Source of the DNA: CAZEFK01 sp964511405
Lineage (GTDB): Bacteria > Pseudomonadota > Alphaproteobacteria > Elsterales > Elsteraceae
Assembly: GCA_964511405.1 (NCBI GenBank)
Contig: CAZEFK010000200.1
Location: 1 to 13,142 of the forward strand
Direction of reading: 5' to 3'
Length of the DNA: 13,142 nucleotides
A program made the position numbers and the translations under genes. The first letter of the stretch is position 1, and each line of letters begins with the position of its first letter. Positions 7,090-13,142 of this stretch are shown one piece after another. The notes below the pieces were generated by a model. It saw nothing but the letters and a program-made list of their open reading frames with translations. It searched no databases and was not told the DNA's origin.

Positions 7090-7710
7090 GTGGCGATCGA
7101 CAGGATCCGGATTTCGACGCTGGGCGCCGCCGTAGCGCTCGTCCTTGTCCTCGCAGGCTGCGCCCAGGGGCCCAGCCTGCCTGCGCCCCTGAACGGCGAA
7201 GTTGCGATCGTCGCGCCGGCCGATCCGGACTATGGCCGAGCCGCGCTGCCGGCCGCCGTCAAGCCGCCGGGGCAGGGCGGCGTCTCCGAGGGGCTCGTGG
7301 TGCGCGCCCTGGCCGACATTCCCGTCTATCGGCTGTGGAGCGGCCCGGCCGTGGTCGACGCCGGCGGCCACACCAACCGCATCGGCGGCTGGTGGACGCC
7401 CGGCTCGCCCCAGGGCACCGCCAGCGCCTACCGGGCGGACTACGAGATCTGCCGGGCTTGGAACGCGCTCACCTGGGTGGCGCGCTGCACCCTGAAGAAG
7501 GGGGCCGTGGTGGCGATCGGCCCGGGCCAGTCGGTCTCGGCGCAGACCTGCCAGGATCCCGCCGGGCAGGAGAGCTATCCCGCGGATCGCGCCCACTGGC
7601 AGATCTATGTGGACAAGGCCTGGAGTCGCCCGCAGGAGCTGACCTGCGAACAGCAAACCGAGGATTACCGGGCCGATCCAAACGACCTGTCGCGCCGCGC
7701 GTCGCCGTGA
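7090..7710 (+). CDS. Predicted lipoprotein of unknown function
   Basis: Predicted 206-residue protein with a lipoprotein signal: a charged start (AIDRIRIST), a hydrophobic core and the lipobox LAGC, Cys24 being the lipidation site, so it is probably anchored to the inner or outer membrane facing the periplasm. The mature part has four further cysteines (Cys121, Cys133, Cys154, Cys186), enough for two disulfides, and Trp/Tyr-rich stretches such as VYRLWSGPAVVD (79-90) and GGWWTPGSPQG (99-109). I do not recognise the family. I favour GTG 7090 because AGGGGGAG ends 5 nt before it and it gives a normal lipoprotein signal length; ATG 7072 in the same frame would add six residues and has a weaker ribosome site. 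The HTH gene begins 31 bp after its stop. Confidence 0.75.
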   Translation: MAIDRIRISTLGAAVALVLVLAGCAQGPSLPAPLNGEVAIVAPADPDYGRAALPAAVKPPGQGGVSEGLVVRALADIPVYRLWSGPAVVDAGGHTNRIGGWWTPGSPQGTASAYRADYEICRAWNALTWVARCTLKKGAVVAIGPGQSVSAQTCQDPAGQESYPADRAHWQIYVDKAWSRPQELTCEQQTEDYRADPNDLSRRASP

Positions 7711-7741
7711 CCGGCATCGGCGATCGACACAGGAGTCAGCG

Positions 7742-8116
7742 ATGGACATCCGTCCGATCCGGACCGAAAGCGACTACCAGCTGGCCCTGGTCGCTGCTGC
7801 GGCATCGATGGATGCCGAAGCCGGGACGCCCGAGGGCGATCGCCTCGATATCCGGGCGACCCTGATCGAGGCCTACGAGGCGGAGCATCATCCGATCGAG
7901 GCGCCCGATCCCATCGCCGCGATCGAGTTCATGATGGAGCAGAAGGGGTTGCGCCGCTGCGACCTGGAGCCGGCGATCGGCGGCCGTGGCCGCGTCTCCG
8001 AAGTGCTGGGGCGCAAGCGCGCTCTGACGCTGCCGATGATACGGGCGCTGTCGGCGCTGTTGGACATCCCGGCTGACGTCCTGGTGCGGGAATACCCGCT
8101 CCGGACCGCGGCGTGA
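7742..8116 (+). CDS. HigA-type HTH antitoxin/regulator homologue, no adjacent toxin
   Basis: Predicted 124-residue cytoplasmic DNA-binding protein of the COG5499 HigA-like type. The N-terminal half carries the usual features of that group: IRTESDYQLAL (6-16), GTPEGDRLD (28-36), LIEAYEAEHHPIEAPDPIAA (41-60) and IEFMMEQKGL (61-70). The helix-turn-helix covers about 64-95, with RRCDLEPAIGGRGRVSEVLG (71-90) as turn and recognition helix, followed by MIRALSALLDIPADVL (99-114). Such proteins normally neutralise a HigB-type mRNA interferase encoded beside them and repress their own operon. Here the 31 bp upstream and the lipoprotein gene contain no HigB, and the next gene is a NUDIX hydrolase, so it is either an orphan antitoxin or the regulator of the downstream genes. 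AGGAG lies 6 nt before the ATG. Confidence 0.87.
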   Translation: MDIRPIRTESDYQLALVAAAASMDAEAGTPEGDRLDIRATLIEAYEAEHHPIEAPDPIAAIEFMMEQKGLRRCDLEPAIGGRGRVSEVLGRKRALTLPMIRALSALLDIPADVLVREYPLRTAA

Positions 8117-8127
8117 CCGTCTACCGG

Positions 8128-8138
8128 CGACAGTGTCG
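8128..8138. promoter_or_regulatory. Small palindrome between HTH and NUDIX genes
   Basis: CGACA-G-TGTCG is a perfect 5-bp inverted repeat around one central base, in the 40-bp gap between the HTH gene and the NUDIX gene. HigA-type proteins bind short palindromes near their own operons, so this could be an operator. It is short enough to be chance. Confidence 0.22.
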
Positions 8139-8156
8139 GGCTCGTGTGAGGGGTTA

Positions 8157-8624
8157 GTGAGTCAGCCGGTAGCGACGCTGCGGGCCCGCGCGGGCGCGAT
8201 CGTGCTGCGCGCAGGCCACGTCCTGCTGCAACGGGAGGCCGCCGACGCGTTCTGGGCGCTGCCCGGCGGCGGCGTCGAGCCCGGCGAACCATCGGGACAC
8301 GCGGTGTTGCGCGAGATTGCCGAGGAGATTGGGACGCCAGCCGAGCTCGGCCGCCTGATCTGGATCATCGAGAACCATTTCGACCATGGTGGCCGACGCG
8401 TTCACGAGATCGGCTTCTATTACTGCGTCGCGCTGCCGGCGGCGGCGTGCCCGCTACGCCCCGGCGAATTCGCTGGTACAGAGGGGCATCTGCAGCTGCG
8501 CTGGTTCGGCCTGTCGGAGCTTGAGACCCTCGATTTGCGGCCTGCCGTGCTACGCCCGCGGCTCGCAGCCCTGCCCGACGGTATCGAGCATCTGGTGCAG
8601 GGCTTTGCCCAGCCGATGGAATGA
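8157..8624 (+). CDS. NUDIX hydrolase
   Basis: Predicted 155-residue NUDIX enzyme, which hydrolyses nucleoside diphosphate-X compounds using divalent metal. The NUDIX box is complete at 38-60: Gly38, five residues, Glu44, seven residues, then REIAEEIGT with Arg52, Glu53, Glu56, Glu57 and Gly59; only the final hydrophobic position is Thr60. Before it are AGAIVLRAGHVLLQRE (12-27) and FWALPGGGVEPGE (32-44). After it come ENHFDHGGRRVHEIGFYYCV (72-91) and LRWFGLSELETLDLRP (114-129), typical of small ungrouped NUDIX proteins. Substrate (nucleotide sugar, dinucleotide, RNA 5' end) cannot be read from this. I chose GTG 8157 because GAGGGG lies 3 nt upstream and the domain starts soon after; GTG 8133 in frame lacks a ribosome site. 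The RNA ligase gene starts 36 bp after its stop. Confidence 0.9.
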   Translation: MSQPVATLRARAGAIVLRAGHVLLQREAADAFWALPGGGVEPGEPSGHAVLREIAEEIGTPAELGRLIWIIENHFDHGGRRVHEIGFYYCVALPAAACPLRPGEFAGTEGHLQLRWFGLSELETLDLRPAVLRPRLAALPDGIEHLVQGFAQPME

Positions 8625-8660
8625 CCAGCGCCGGTCTCGGCCGCAATCGATAGGAACGTG

Positions 8661-9773
8661 ATGGTCTACATGGTCCTCCATCCCGCCCATCTCATGGACT
8701 ATGACAGCCTGATGGCTGGTCTCGGCGCCGCCGTTGCGGACGGCCTCGCCTACGAGCGTCGCGATGGTGACCTGTCGCTGTTCTGCTACACGAGCCGCAC
8801 CGTGTACGACCAGGCCTGGACGCCGTTCACGACGATTGCCCGCGGCTTGGTCATCGACCGGATCAGGCGTCGGGTCGCTGCCACGCCATTCCCGAAGTTC
8901 TTCAACTACGGCGAAGGGGGGCGCGATGCGCCCGCCGGCGCCTTCGAAGCCTTCGAAAAGCTGGATGGCTCGCTGATCATCGCGTTCTGGCATGGTGGCT
9001 CGTGGCGGACGGCAACCAAGGGCGACTTCGAGTCGGATCAGGCCAGGGCCGGCCTCGCGCTGTTACCCCTGGATCGCATGGACCCCGGCATGACCTATTT
9101 GGCCGAGTTGGTCGGGCCGTCGAACAAGATTGTGGTCCGGTATCCCAGCGACGAGTGCCGGCTGCTCGGCGCCTATGCCGCCGATGGCAGGGAGCTCGCG
9201 CGAGCAGAGCTGGAAGCACTCGACCTTGGTGGCATGGCGCTGGCGAAGACGGTCGCGGCCAGCTCGCTCGCCGAGCTCGTCGCGCGTGCGACGACCCTCC
9301 CCGTGGGCGAGGAAGGCTATGTCCTGCGCTTCGCCGACGGCACCCGGCTGAAGCTGAAGGGGGATGAATACCGCCGGCTCCACGCGCTGATCAGCGGCCT
9401 GTCGCCCCTGTCGGTCTGGGAGGCGATGGCTGCCGGCGACGCCCAGTCGATGAGGCGCGAGCTCCCGGAGGAGTTCTGGGACGATTTCGACCAGATCGGC
9501 CGGCTGCTGCAGGCGCAGATGGACCCGATCATCGCTGCCGTCGAGGCCGAGACTGCCCGCTGGGCCACAGCGACCGACAAGGAGATCGGCCTGGCGCTCG
9601 GGTCCATTCCTGAGCCGGCGCGATCCTTCATTTTCGCAAGCCGGAAGGGGCAGTTGGGAGCCAAGAAGACCCGCCAGGCGCTGTTTCGCCTGATCCGCCC
9701 CACCGGGAACGAGCTGCCCGGATATGTTCCGAGCAGCGCGATGCGCCGTGCCTCCGAGGAAATGATGGGATGA
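8661..9773 (+). CDS. RNA ligase of the T4 Rnl1 family
   Basis: Predicted 370-residue ATP-dependent RNA ligase joining 5'-phosphate and 3'-OH RNA ends. T4 Rnl1 is similar in length (about 374) and has its nucleophile at Lys99 in KEDGS; here it is Lys100 in EKLDGSLII (99-107). Other motifs in order: FCYTSRTVYD (41-50), ARGLVID (60-66), TPFPKFFNYGE (75-85), TATKGDFESDQA (118-129), YLAELVGPSNKIVVRY (146-161) matching the Rnl1 EFV.PTN.IV.Y motif, motif IV EEGYVLRF (217-224), and motif V RLKLKGDEY (229-237) with Lys231 and Lys233. Residues about 250-370 are helical and differ in sequence from phage Rnl1. ATG 8661 follows AGGA by 5 nt; a GTG directly before it is the alternative. No kinase-phosphatase gene lies nearby. 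It probably shares a transcript with the NUDIX gene and converges on the next gene with a 10-bp gap. Confidence 0.88.
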   Translation: MVYMVLHPAHLMDYDSLMAGLGAAVADGLAYERRDGDLSLFCYTSRTVYDQAWTPFTTIARGLVIDRIRRRVAATPFPKFFNYGEGGRDAPAGAFEAFEKLDGSLIIAFWHGGSWRTATKGDFESDQARAGLALLPLDRMDPGMTYLAELVGPSNKIVVRYPSDECRLLGAYAADGRELARAELEALDLGGMALAKTVAASSLAELVARATTLPVGEEGYVLRFADGTRLKLKGDEYRRLHALISGLSPLSVWEAMAAGDAQSMRRELPEEFWDDFDQIGRLLQAQMDPIIAAVEAETARWATATDKEIGLALGSIPEPARSFIFASRKGQLGAKKTRQALFRLIRPTGNELPGYVPSSAMRRASEEMMG

Positions 9774-9783
9774 TCGCCTGAGA

Positions 9784-10707
9784 TCACGGCACCGTCGCAG
9801 CCCAGGCCTGGCGGTACTCGGCGATCAGCCGGGCGCACAGCTCGGCCGCCGGCGGGCAGTCGGCGATCGAGCCCACGCCCTGGCCGGCCGACCACACGGT
9901 CTTCCAGGCCCGCGCCTCGTTTTTCATGTCCAGGCCGCCCTCATGGGCCAGGGCGTCGAGGTCGAGCCCCGTCGCCTGGATGCTGGCGCGCAGGAAGTTG
10001 GCGGCGACGCCGCTGATCTTGGGCGTGTAGACGATGTCGGCGGCCGCGCCGCCGACGATCATGGCCTTGTGGCCGTCGCTCGCCAGCGACTCGCGGGTGG
10101 CCAGGAAGCGCGTGCCGAGATAGGCGAGGTCGGCGCCGAGCAGGCGCGCGGCGGCGATGTGGCGGCCGGTGCTGAGCGCGCCCGACAGCACGATGGTGCC
10201 GCCGAACATCGCCCGGATCTCGGGCACCAGCGCGAACGGGCTGAGCGTCCCGGCATGGCCGCCGGCGCCCGCGCACACGGCGATGATGCCGTCGACCCCG
10301 GCGGCCGCGGCCTTCTCGGCGTGGCGCAGGCCGATGACGTCATGGAAAACCAGGCCGCCATAGCCATGCACGGCGTCGACCACGTCGCGCACTGCGCCCA
10401 GCGACGTGATCACCAGCGGCACCCGGTGCCGGACCGTGACCTCGAGGTCGGCGGCCAGGCGCGGGTTCGAGCGGTGCACGATCAGGTTGACCCCGAACGG
10501 CGCCGACCGGCTGCTGCCGGCCAGCCGCTCGGCGATCTCGTCCAGCCAGGCCGAATAGCCGTCGCTGCTGCGCGGGTTGAGGGCGGGGAAGGTGCCGACC
10601 AGGCCGCTGCGGCAGACCTCGACCACCAGGTCCGGGCCCGAGGCCAGGAACATCGGCGCGGCGATCGCCGGGATGGCGAGGTCCCGGAACAGATCGGGCA
10701 TCGGCAT
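9784..10707 (-). CDS. Nitronate monooxygenase-family flavoprotein
   Basis: Predicted 307-residue FMN TIM-barrel enzyme of the NMO (former 2-nitropropane dioxygenase) family. Visible features in order: AIPAIAAPMFLASGPDL (11-27), GLVGTFPALNPRS (35-47), FGVNLIVHRSNPR (71-83), VVFHD-like strand GLVFHDVIGLRHAEKA (118-133), the flavin/active-site loop CAGAGGHAGTLSPFAL (145-160) with His151 as the expected catalytic base position, SGALSTGRHIAAARLLGADL (175-194) for phosphate binding, LGTRFLATRES (197-207), YTPKISGVAANFLR (227-240) and WSAGQGVGSI (272-281) near the end. The start at 10707 follows GAGGAG on the minus strand; the open frame extends further but overlaps the divergent dehydrogenase. Members beside acyl-CoA genes are annotated as NMOs on homology, but the true substrate is often unknown, so nitronate oxidation is a family inference. 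Divergent from the dehydrogenase gene by 58 bp. Confidence 0.88.
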   Translation of the reverse strand: MPMPDLFRDLAIPAIAAPMFLASGPDLVVEVCRSGLVGTFPALNPRSSDGYSAWLDEIAERLAGSSRSAPFGVNLIVHRSNPRLAADLEVTVRHRVPLVITSLGAVRDVVDAVHGYGGLVFHDVIGLRHAEKAAAAGVDGIIAVCAGAGGHAGTLSPFALVPEIRAMFGGTIVLSGALSTGRHIAAARLLGADLAYLGTRFLATRESLASDGHKAMIVGGAAADIVYTPKISGVAANFLRASIQATGLDLDALAHEGGLDMKNEARAWKTVWSAGQGVGSIADCPPAAELCARLIAEYRQAWAATVP

Positions 10708-10765
10708 GCGGCGCGTCTCCTCGCTAAGATGTCGGCCAAGGACAATAGCCGGGAGGACGCCGTCC

Positions 10766-11896
10766 GTGATCCCCACCGACGAGCAGGTCATGGTCCGCGA
10801 CATGGCGCGGCGCTTCGCGGCCGAGCGGCTGGCGCCGTTCGCCGCCGACTGGGAGCGCCGGGGCGCCGTGCCGCGCCCGGTGCTGGCCGAGATGGGCGCG
10901 CTGGGCCTCCTGGGCATGCTGGTGCCGGCGGCCTATGGCGGCGCCGAGGCCGACCATGTCGCCTATGCCCTGGCGATCGAAGAGATCGCCGCCGGCAACG
11001 GCGCGGTGTCGACCATCATGAGCGTGCACAACTCGGTCGGCTGCATGCCGATCCTGCGCTTCGGCACCGAGGCGCAGAAGGAGGCCTGGCTGCGGCCGCT
11101 GGCGACCGGCGCCAAGATCGCCGCCTTCTGCCTGACCGAGCCGCAGGCGGGCTCCGACGCCAGCGCCCTCAAGACCCGGGCCGAGCGCCGGGGCGACGGC
11201 TATGTGCTGACCGGCACCAAGCAGTTCATCACCTCGGGCCAGCTCGCCGATGTGGCGATCGTGTTTGCGGTCACCGACCCTGCGGCCGGCAAGAAGGGCA
11301 TCACCGCCTTCCTGGTGCCGACCGACCGGCCCGGCTACTCGGTGCTGCGGGTCGAACGAAAGCTCGGCCAGCACGCGTCGGATACCTGCCAGATCGCGCT
11401 CGATGGGGTGGATCTACCGGCCGACCTCCGGCTCGGCGCCGAGGGCGAGGGCTATCGCATCGCGCTCGCCAACCTCGAGGGTGGGCGCATCGGCATCGCC
11501 GCCCAGGCCGTGGGCATGGCGCGGGCCGCCTATGAGGCGGCGCGCGACTATGCCCGCCAGCGCGAGGCCTTCGGCAAGCCGATCGTCGAGCATCAGGCGG
11601 TGGCCTTCCGCCTGGCCGACATGGCCACCCGGATCGCGGCGGCGCGCCAGCTGGTGCTGCACGCGGCCTCCCTGCGCGATGCCGGCCAGCCCTGCCTGAC
11701 CGAGGCCTCGATGGCCAAGCTGTTCGCGTCGGAGGCCGCCGAGCGGGTGTGCTCCGACGCCATCCAGGTCCATGGCGGCTACGGTTACCTGGCCGACTAT
11801 CCGGTCGAGCGGATCTATCGCGACGTGCGGGTCTGCCAGATCTACGAGGGCACCAGCGACGTCCAGCGCATCGTGATCGCGCGCGGGCTGCCATGA
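10766..11896 (+). CDS. Acyl-CoA dehydrogenase
   Basis: Predicted 376-residue FAD enzyme that introduces the alpha-beta double bond into acyl-CoA and passes electrons to ETF. N-terminal helical domain: MVRDMARRFAAERLAPFAAD (9-28) and LGLLGMLVPAAYGGAEAD (46-63). Middle beta domain: FCLTEPQAGSDASALKT (121-137), the first family signature, and LTGTKQFITSG (148-158). C-terminal domain: RQREAFGKPIVEHQAVAFRL (264-283), the second signature around QVHGGYGYLADYPVERIYRD (334-353), and IYEGTSDVQRIVIARGL (359-375). Glu361 of YEGTS is the usual catalytic base in short/medium- and short-branched-chain members. The GTG at 10766 has GGGAGGA 8 nt upstream and starts just before the helical domain; the frame stays open to 10577 but that part is antisense to the flavoprotein gene. 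Its stop overlaps the next ATG, so the racemase-like enzyme is translationally coupled. Chain length is undetermined. Confidence 0.94.
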   Translation: MIPTDEQVMVRDMARRFAAERLAPFAADWERRGAVPRPVLAEMGALGLLGMLVPAAYGGAEADHVAYALAIEEIAAGNGAVSTIMSVHNSVGCMPILRFGTEAQKEAWLRPLATGAKIAAFCLTEPQAGSDASALKTRAERRGDGYVLTGTKQFITSGQLADVAIVFAVTDPAAGKKGITAFLVPTDRPGYSVLRVERKLGQHASDTCQIALDGVDLPADLRLGAEGEGYRIALANLEGGRIGIAAQAVGMARAAYEAARDYARQREAFGKPIVEHQAVAFRLADMATRIAAARQLVLHAASLRDAGQPCLTEASMAKLFASEAAERVCSDAIQVHGGYGYLADYPVERIYRDVRVCQIYEGTSDVQRIVIARGLP

Positions 11897-13038
11897 GCCG
11901 GCCGGCCGAAGCCGCCGGCGGCCCGCTGGCGGGTATCCGGGTGGTCGACTTGTCGCGGCTGGCGCCCGGGCCCTATTGCACCATGCTGCTGGCCGACATG
12001 GGCGCCGACGTCGTCGCGGTCGGCGGCGGCCGGGCCGGCGTGGCGATCCCCGCCTTCGCCCGCGGCAAGCGGTTCGTGAGCCTGGATCTCAAATCGGCCG
12101 CCGGCCGTGACGCCCTGCACGCCCTGGTCCGCACCGCCGACGTCGTGGTCGAGGGCTTCCGGCCCGGGGTCGCCGGCCGGCTCGGCGCCGGCTATGCCGA
12201 GCTGTCGGCGCTCAATCCGCGGCTGGTCTACTGCTCGATCACCGGCTACGGCCAGGACGGGCCGCGCGCCGGCGAGGCCGGCCACGACATCAACTACCTG
12301 GCGCTGACCGGGGTGCTCGGCGCGCTTGGGCCGGCCGACCGCCGGCCCTATCCGCCGCTCAACCTGGTGGCCGATTTCGCGGCCGGCAGCCTGGTTGCAG
12401 CGCTCGGCATCGTGGCCGCGCTGCTGGAGGCCCGCAAATCAGGCACGGGCCAGTTCATCGATGCGGCGATGATCGACGGCAGCCTGTCGCTCATGGCCAT
12501 GCATTGGCCGCTGTGGCGGACGGCGCTGTGGCCGGGCCGCGGCGAGGGGCTGCTGGCCGGCGACGCGCCGTTCTACCGGACTTATCGCTGCGCCGACGGC
12601 CGCTATGTCGCCGTCGGCGCGCTGGAGACGGCGTTCTTCCGGACGTTGTGGTCGACGCTCGGCCTGGGCGAGCCGCCGGACCCGATGCAGCGGGCCGAGT
12701 GGCCACGGATCGAGCGGTCGCTGGCCGACGCCTTCGCCGCCCGTCCGCGCGACGACTGGGGCCGGCTGTTCGTAGGTGGCGACGCCTGTGTCACCCCGGT
12801 TCTCGACCCCGACGAAGTCTGGACCGAGCCGCAGGTGGCGGCCCGCCATCCCGACGGCGGTCCGGCCCAGGTGCCCGCCGTGCCGCGCTTCGGCCGCACG
12901 CCGGCGGCCGCCCGCCCGGTCGACCTGGCCGATCGCACGGTCGACGTCCTGCGCGAGCTGGGGCTGGGCGAGCCGGCGGCCGCGACCGGACCCAAGCAGG
13001 AAGGCAGCGGGCTGTCCTGGCCGCCGCCCCTGGCCTGA
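11893..13038 (+). CDS. Alpha-methylacyl-CoA racemase-like, CoA-transferase family III
   Basis: Predicted 381-residue cytosolic enzyme. N-terminal GIRVVDLSRLAPGPYCTMLL (14-33) and RFVSLDLKSAAGRDAL (60-75) give the family III fold. Three features point to the racemase branch rather than a transferase: AGHDINYLALTGVLGALG (129-146) with His131, LNLVADFAAGSLVAALGI (156-173) with Asp161, and VGALETAFFRTLW (241-253) with Glu245. These match the catalytic His126/Asp156/Glu241 set of Mycobacterium MCR in order and spacing (offsets 5, 5, 4). Such enzymes interconvert the 2R and 2S forms of 2-methylacyl-CoAs so that S-specific dehydrogenases can act, which fits the coupled acyl-CoA dehydrogenase (ATGA overlap at 11893-11896). 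VGGGRAG (43-49) replaces the more usual Arg-containing strand after VV.V, a mild departure in the CoA-binding region. The C-terminal 40 residues (EPAAATGPKQ) are low-complexity. Confidence 0.9.
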   Translation: MSRPAEAAGGPLAGIRVVDLSRLAPGPYCTMLLADMGADVVAVGGGRAGVAIPAFARGKRFVSLDLKSAAGRDALHALVRTADVVVEGFRPGVAGRLGAGYAELSALNPRLVYCSITGYGQDGPRAGEAGHDINYLALTGVLGALGPADRRPYPPLNLVADFAAGSLVAALGIVAALLEARKSGTGQFIDAAMIDGSLSLMAMHWPLWRTALWPGRGEGLLAGDAPFYRTYRCADGRYVAVGALETAFFRTLWSTLGLGEPPDPMQRAEWPRIERSLADAFAARPRDDWGRLFVGGDACVTPVLDPDEVWTEPQVAARHPDGGPAQVPAVPRFGRTPAAARPVDLADRTVDVLRELGLGEPAAATGPKQEGSGLSWPPPLA

Positions 13039-13092
13039 TCGCGTGGTAGGAGGGGCAAGAGTCGGGGCACCCCTTTCCGCTCACACGTCGTC

Positions 13093-13112
13093 ATTCCCGC
13101 GAAAGCGGGGAT
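13093..13112. repeat. Dispersed-repeat-type hairpin (CCCGC-GAAA-GCGGG)
   Basis: ATTCCCGC, loop GAAA and GCGGGGAT form an 8-bp stem with one T-G wobble, preceded by CGTCGTC. This resembles the short 'GTCATTCCCGCGAAAGCGGGAATC' palindromic element scattered between genes of many alphaproteobacteria and other proteobacteria. A second small hairpin, TGCGC-GCGCAA-GCGCA, follows at 13115-13130. Neither is followed by a U-tract, so they may act as repeats or transcript-end structures rather than classic terminators. Only one copy is inside the window, so repeat status rests on resemblance. Confidence 0.5.
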
Positions 13113-13142
13113 CGTGCGCGCGCAAGCGCAATTGGTCAGGCG

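Noticed and set aside
5800..7749. A 650-codon N-terminal extension of the amidohydrolase on the minus strand
   Set aside because: It is antisense to two well-supported genes, has low-complexity Arg/Gly/Ala composition, and a good start with ribosome site exists at 5799.
8133..8156. Earlier GTG start for the NUDIX gene
   Set aside because: No ribosome site precedes it, and it would include the CGACAGTGTCG palindrome in coding sequence; GTG 8157 follows GAGGGG. The choice is not certain.
7742..9773. The RNA-ligase block as a prophage remnant or IS-borne insertion
   Set aside because: No integrase, transposase, terminal inverted repeats, target duplications or tRNA gene were seen at its edges; transfer remains possible but unmarked.
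10577..10765. Longer N-terminus for the acyl-CoA dehydrogenase
   Set aside because: It would overlap the flavoprotein gene antisense and add unconserved sequence; GTG 10766 has a strong ribosome site and matches the family start.
9943..11535. 530-residue plus-strand open frame across the flavoprotein and dehydrogenase genes
   Set aside because: Its translation is Arg/Gly/Ala-rich with no recognisable motif and overlaps two genes with complete family signatures.
13093..13112. The 3' hairpin as a rho-independent terminator of the racemase operon
   Set aside because: No run of T follows the stem and it resembles a dispersed palindromic repeat instead.

Overview
The window is a very GC-rich, densely packed bacterial chromosomal segment. 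Overlapping ATGA/GTGA gene junctions, Ribose-type (CUT2) ABC import genes, CaiB-type CoA-transferases, an acyl-CoA dehydrogenase and a 3'-end hairpin of the kind 'TCATTCCCGCGAAAGCGGGG' all suggest a free-living heterotrophic alphaproteobacterium (Rhodospirillales-like is my guess). The taxon is an inference from gene content and composition. No tRNA, rRNA, CRISPR, insertion sequence or phage structural gene is visible.

Left edge (1-474): the 5' part of a family III CoA-transferase gene on the minus strand, then a 230-bp divergent intergenic region with a possible promoter and two operator-like dyads 20 bp apart. Positions 475-4881: a complete CUT2 sugar-type ABC importer operon (periplasmic binding protein, double-domain ATPase, two permeases), each gene overlapping the next by 4 bp. 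It is followed, convergently and with a 54-bp overlap, by a COG3618-type amidohydrolase/lactonase on the minus strand (4828-5799). Only 30 bp away and divergent lies a 394-residue uncharacterised, probably TIM-barrel, protein (5830-7014). I read the importer, hydrolase and uncharacterised protein as a catabolic locus for an unidentified sugar, lactone or related compound.

Middle (7090-9773): a different block, all on the plus strand: a small predicted lipoprotein, a HigA-type HTH antitoxin homologue with no HigB toxin beside it, a NUDIX hydrolase, and an RNA ligase of the T4 Rnl1 family with a complete set of recognisable nucleotidyltransferase motifs. The last three are spaced by about 40 bp and could form one operon. 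An HTH regulator + NUDIX + Rnl1 cassette is the most unusual item here, and may be an RNA repair, RNA end-processing or defence module. Its function is not known to me.

Right part (9784-13038): acyl-CoA metabolism. A nitronate monooxygenase-family flavoprotein on the minus strand is divergent from a translationally coupled pair encoding an acyl-CoA dehydrogenase and an alpha-methylacyl-CoA racemase-like enzyme, which keeps all three expected catalytic residues. The last 104 bp hold a dispersed-repeat-type hairpin.
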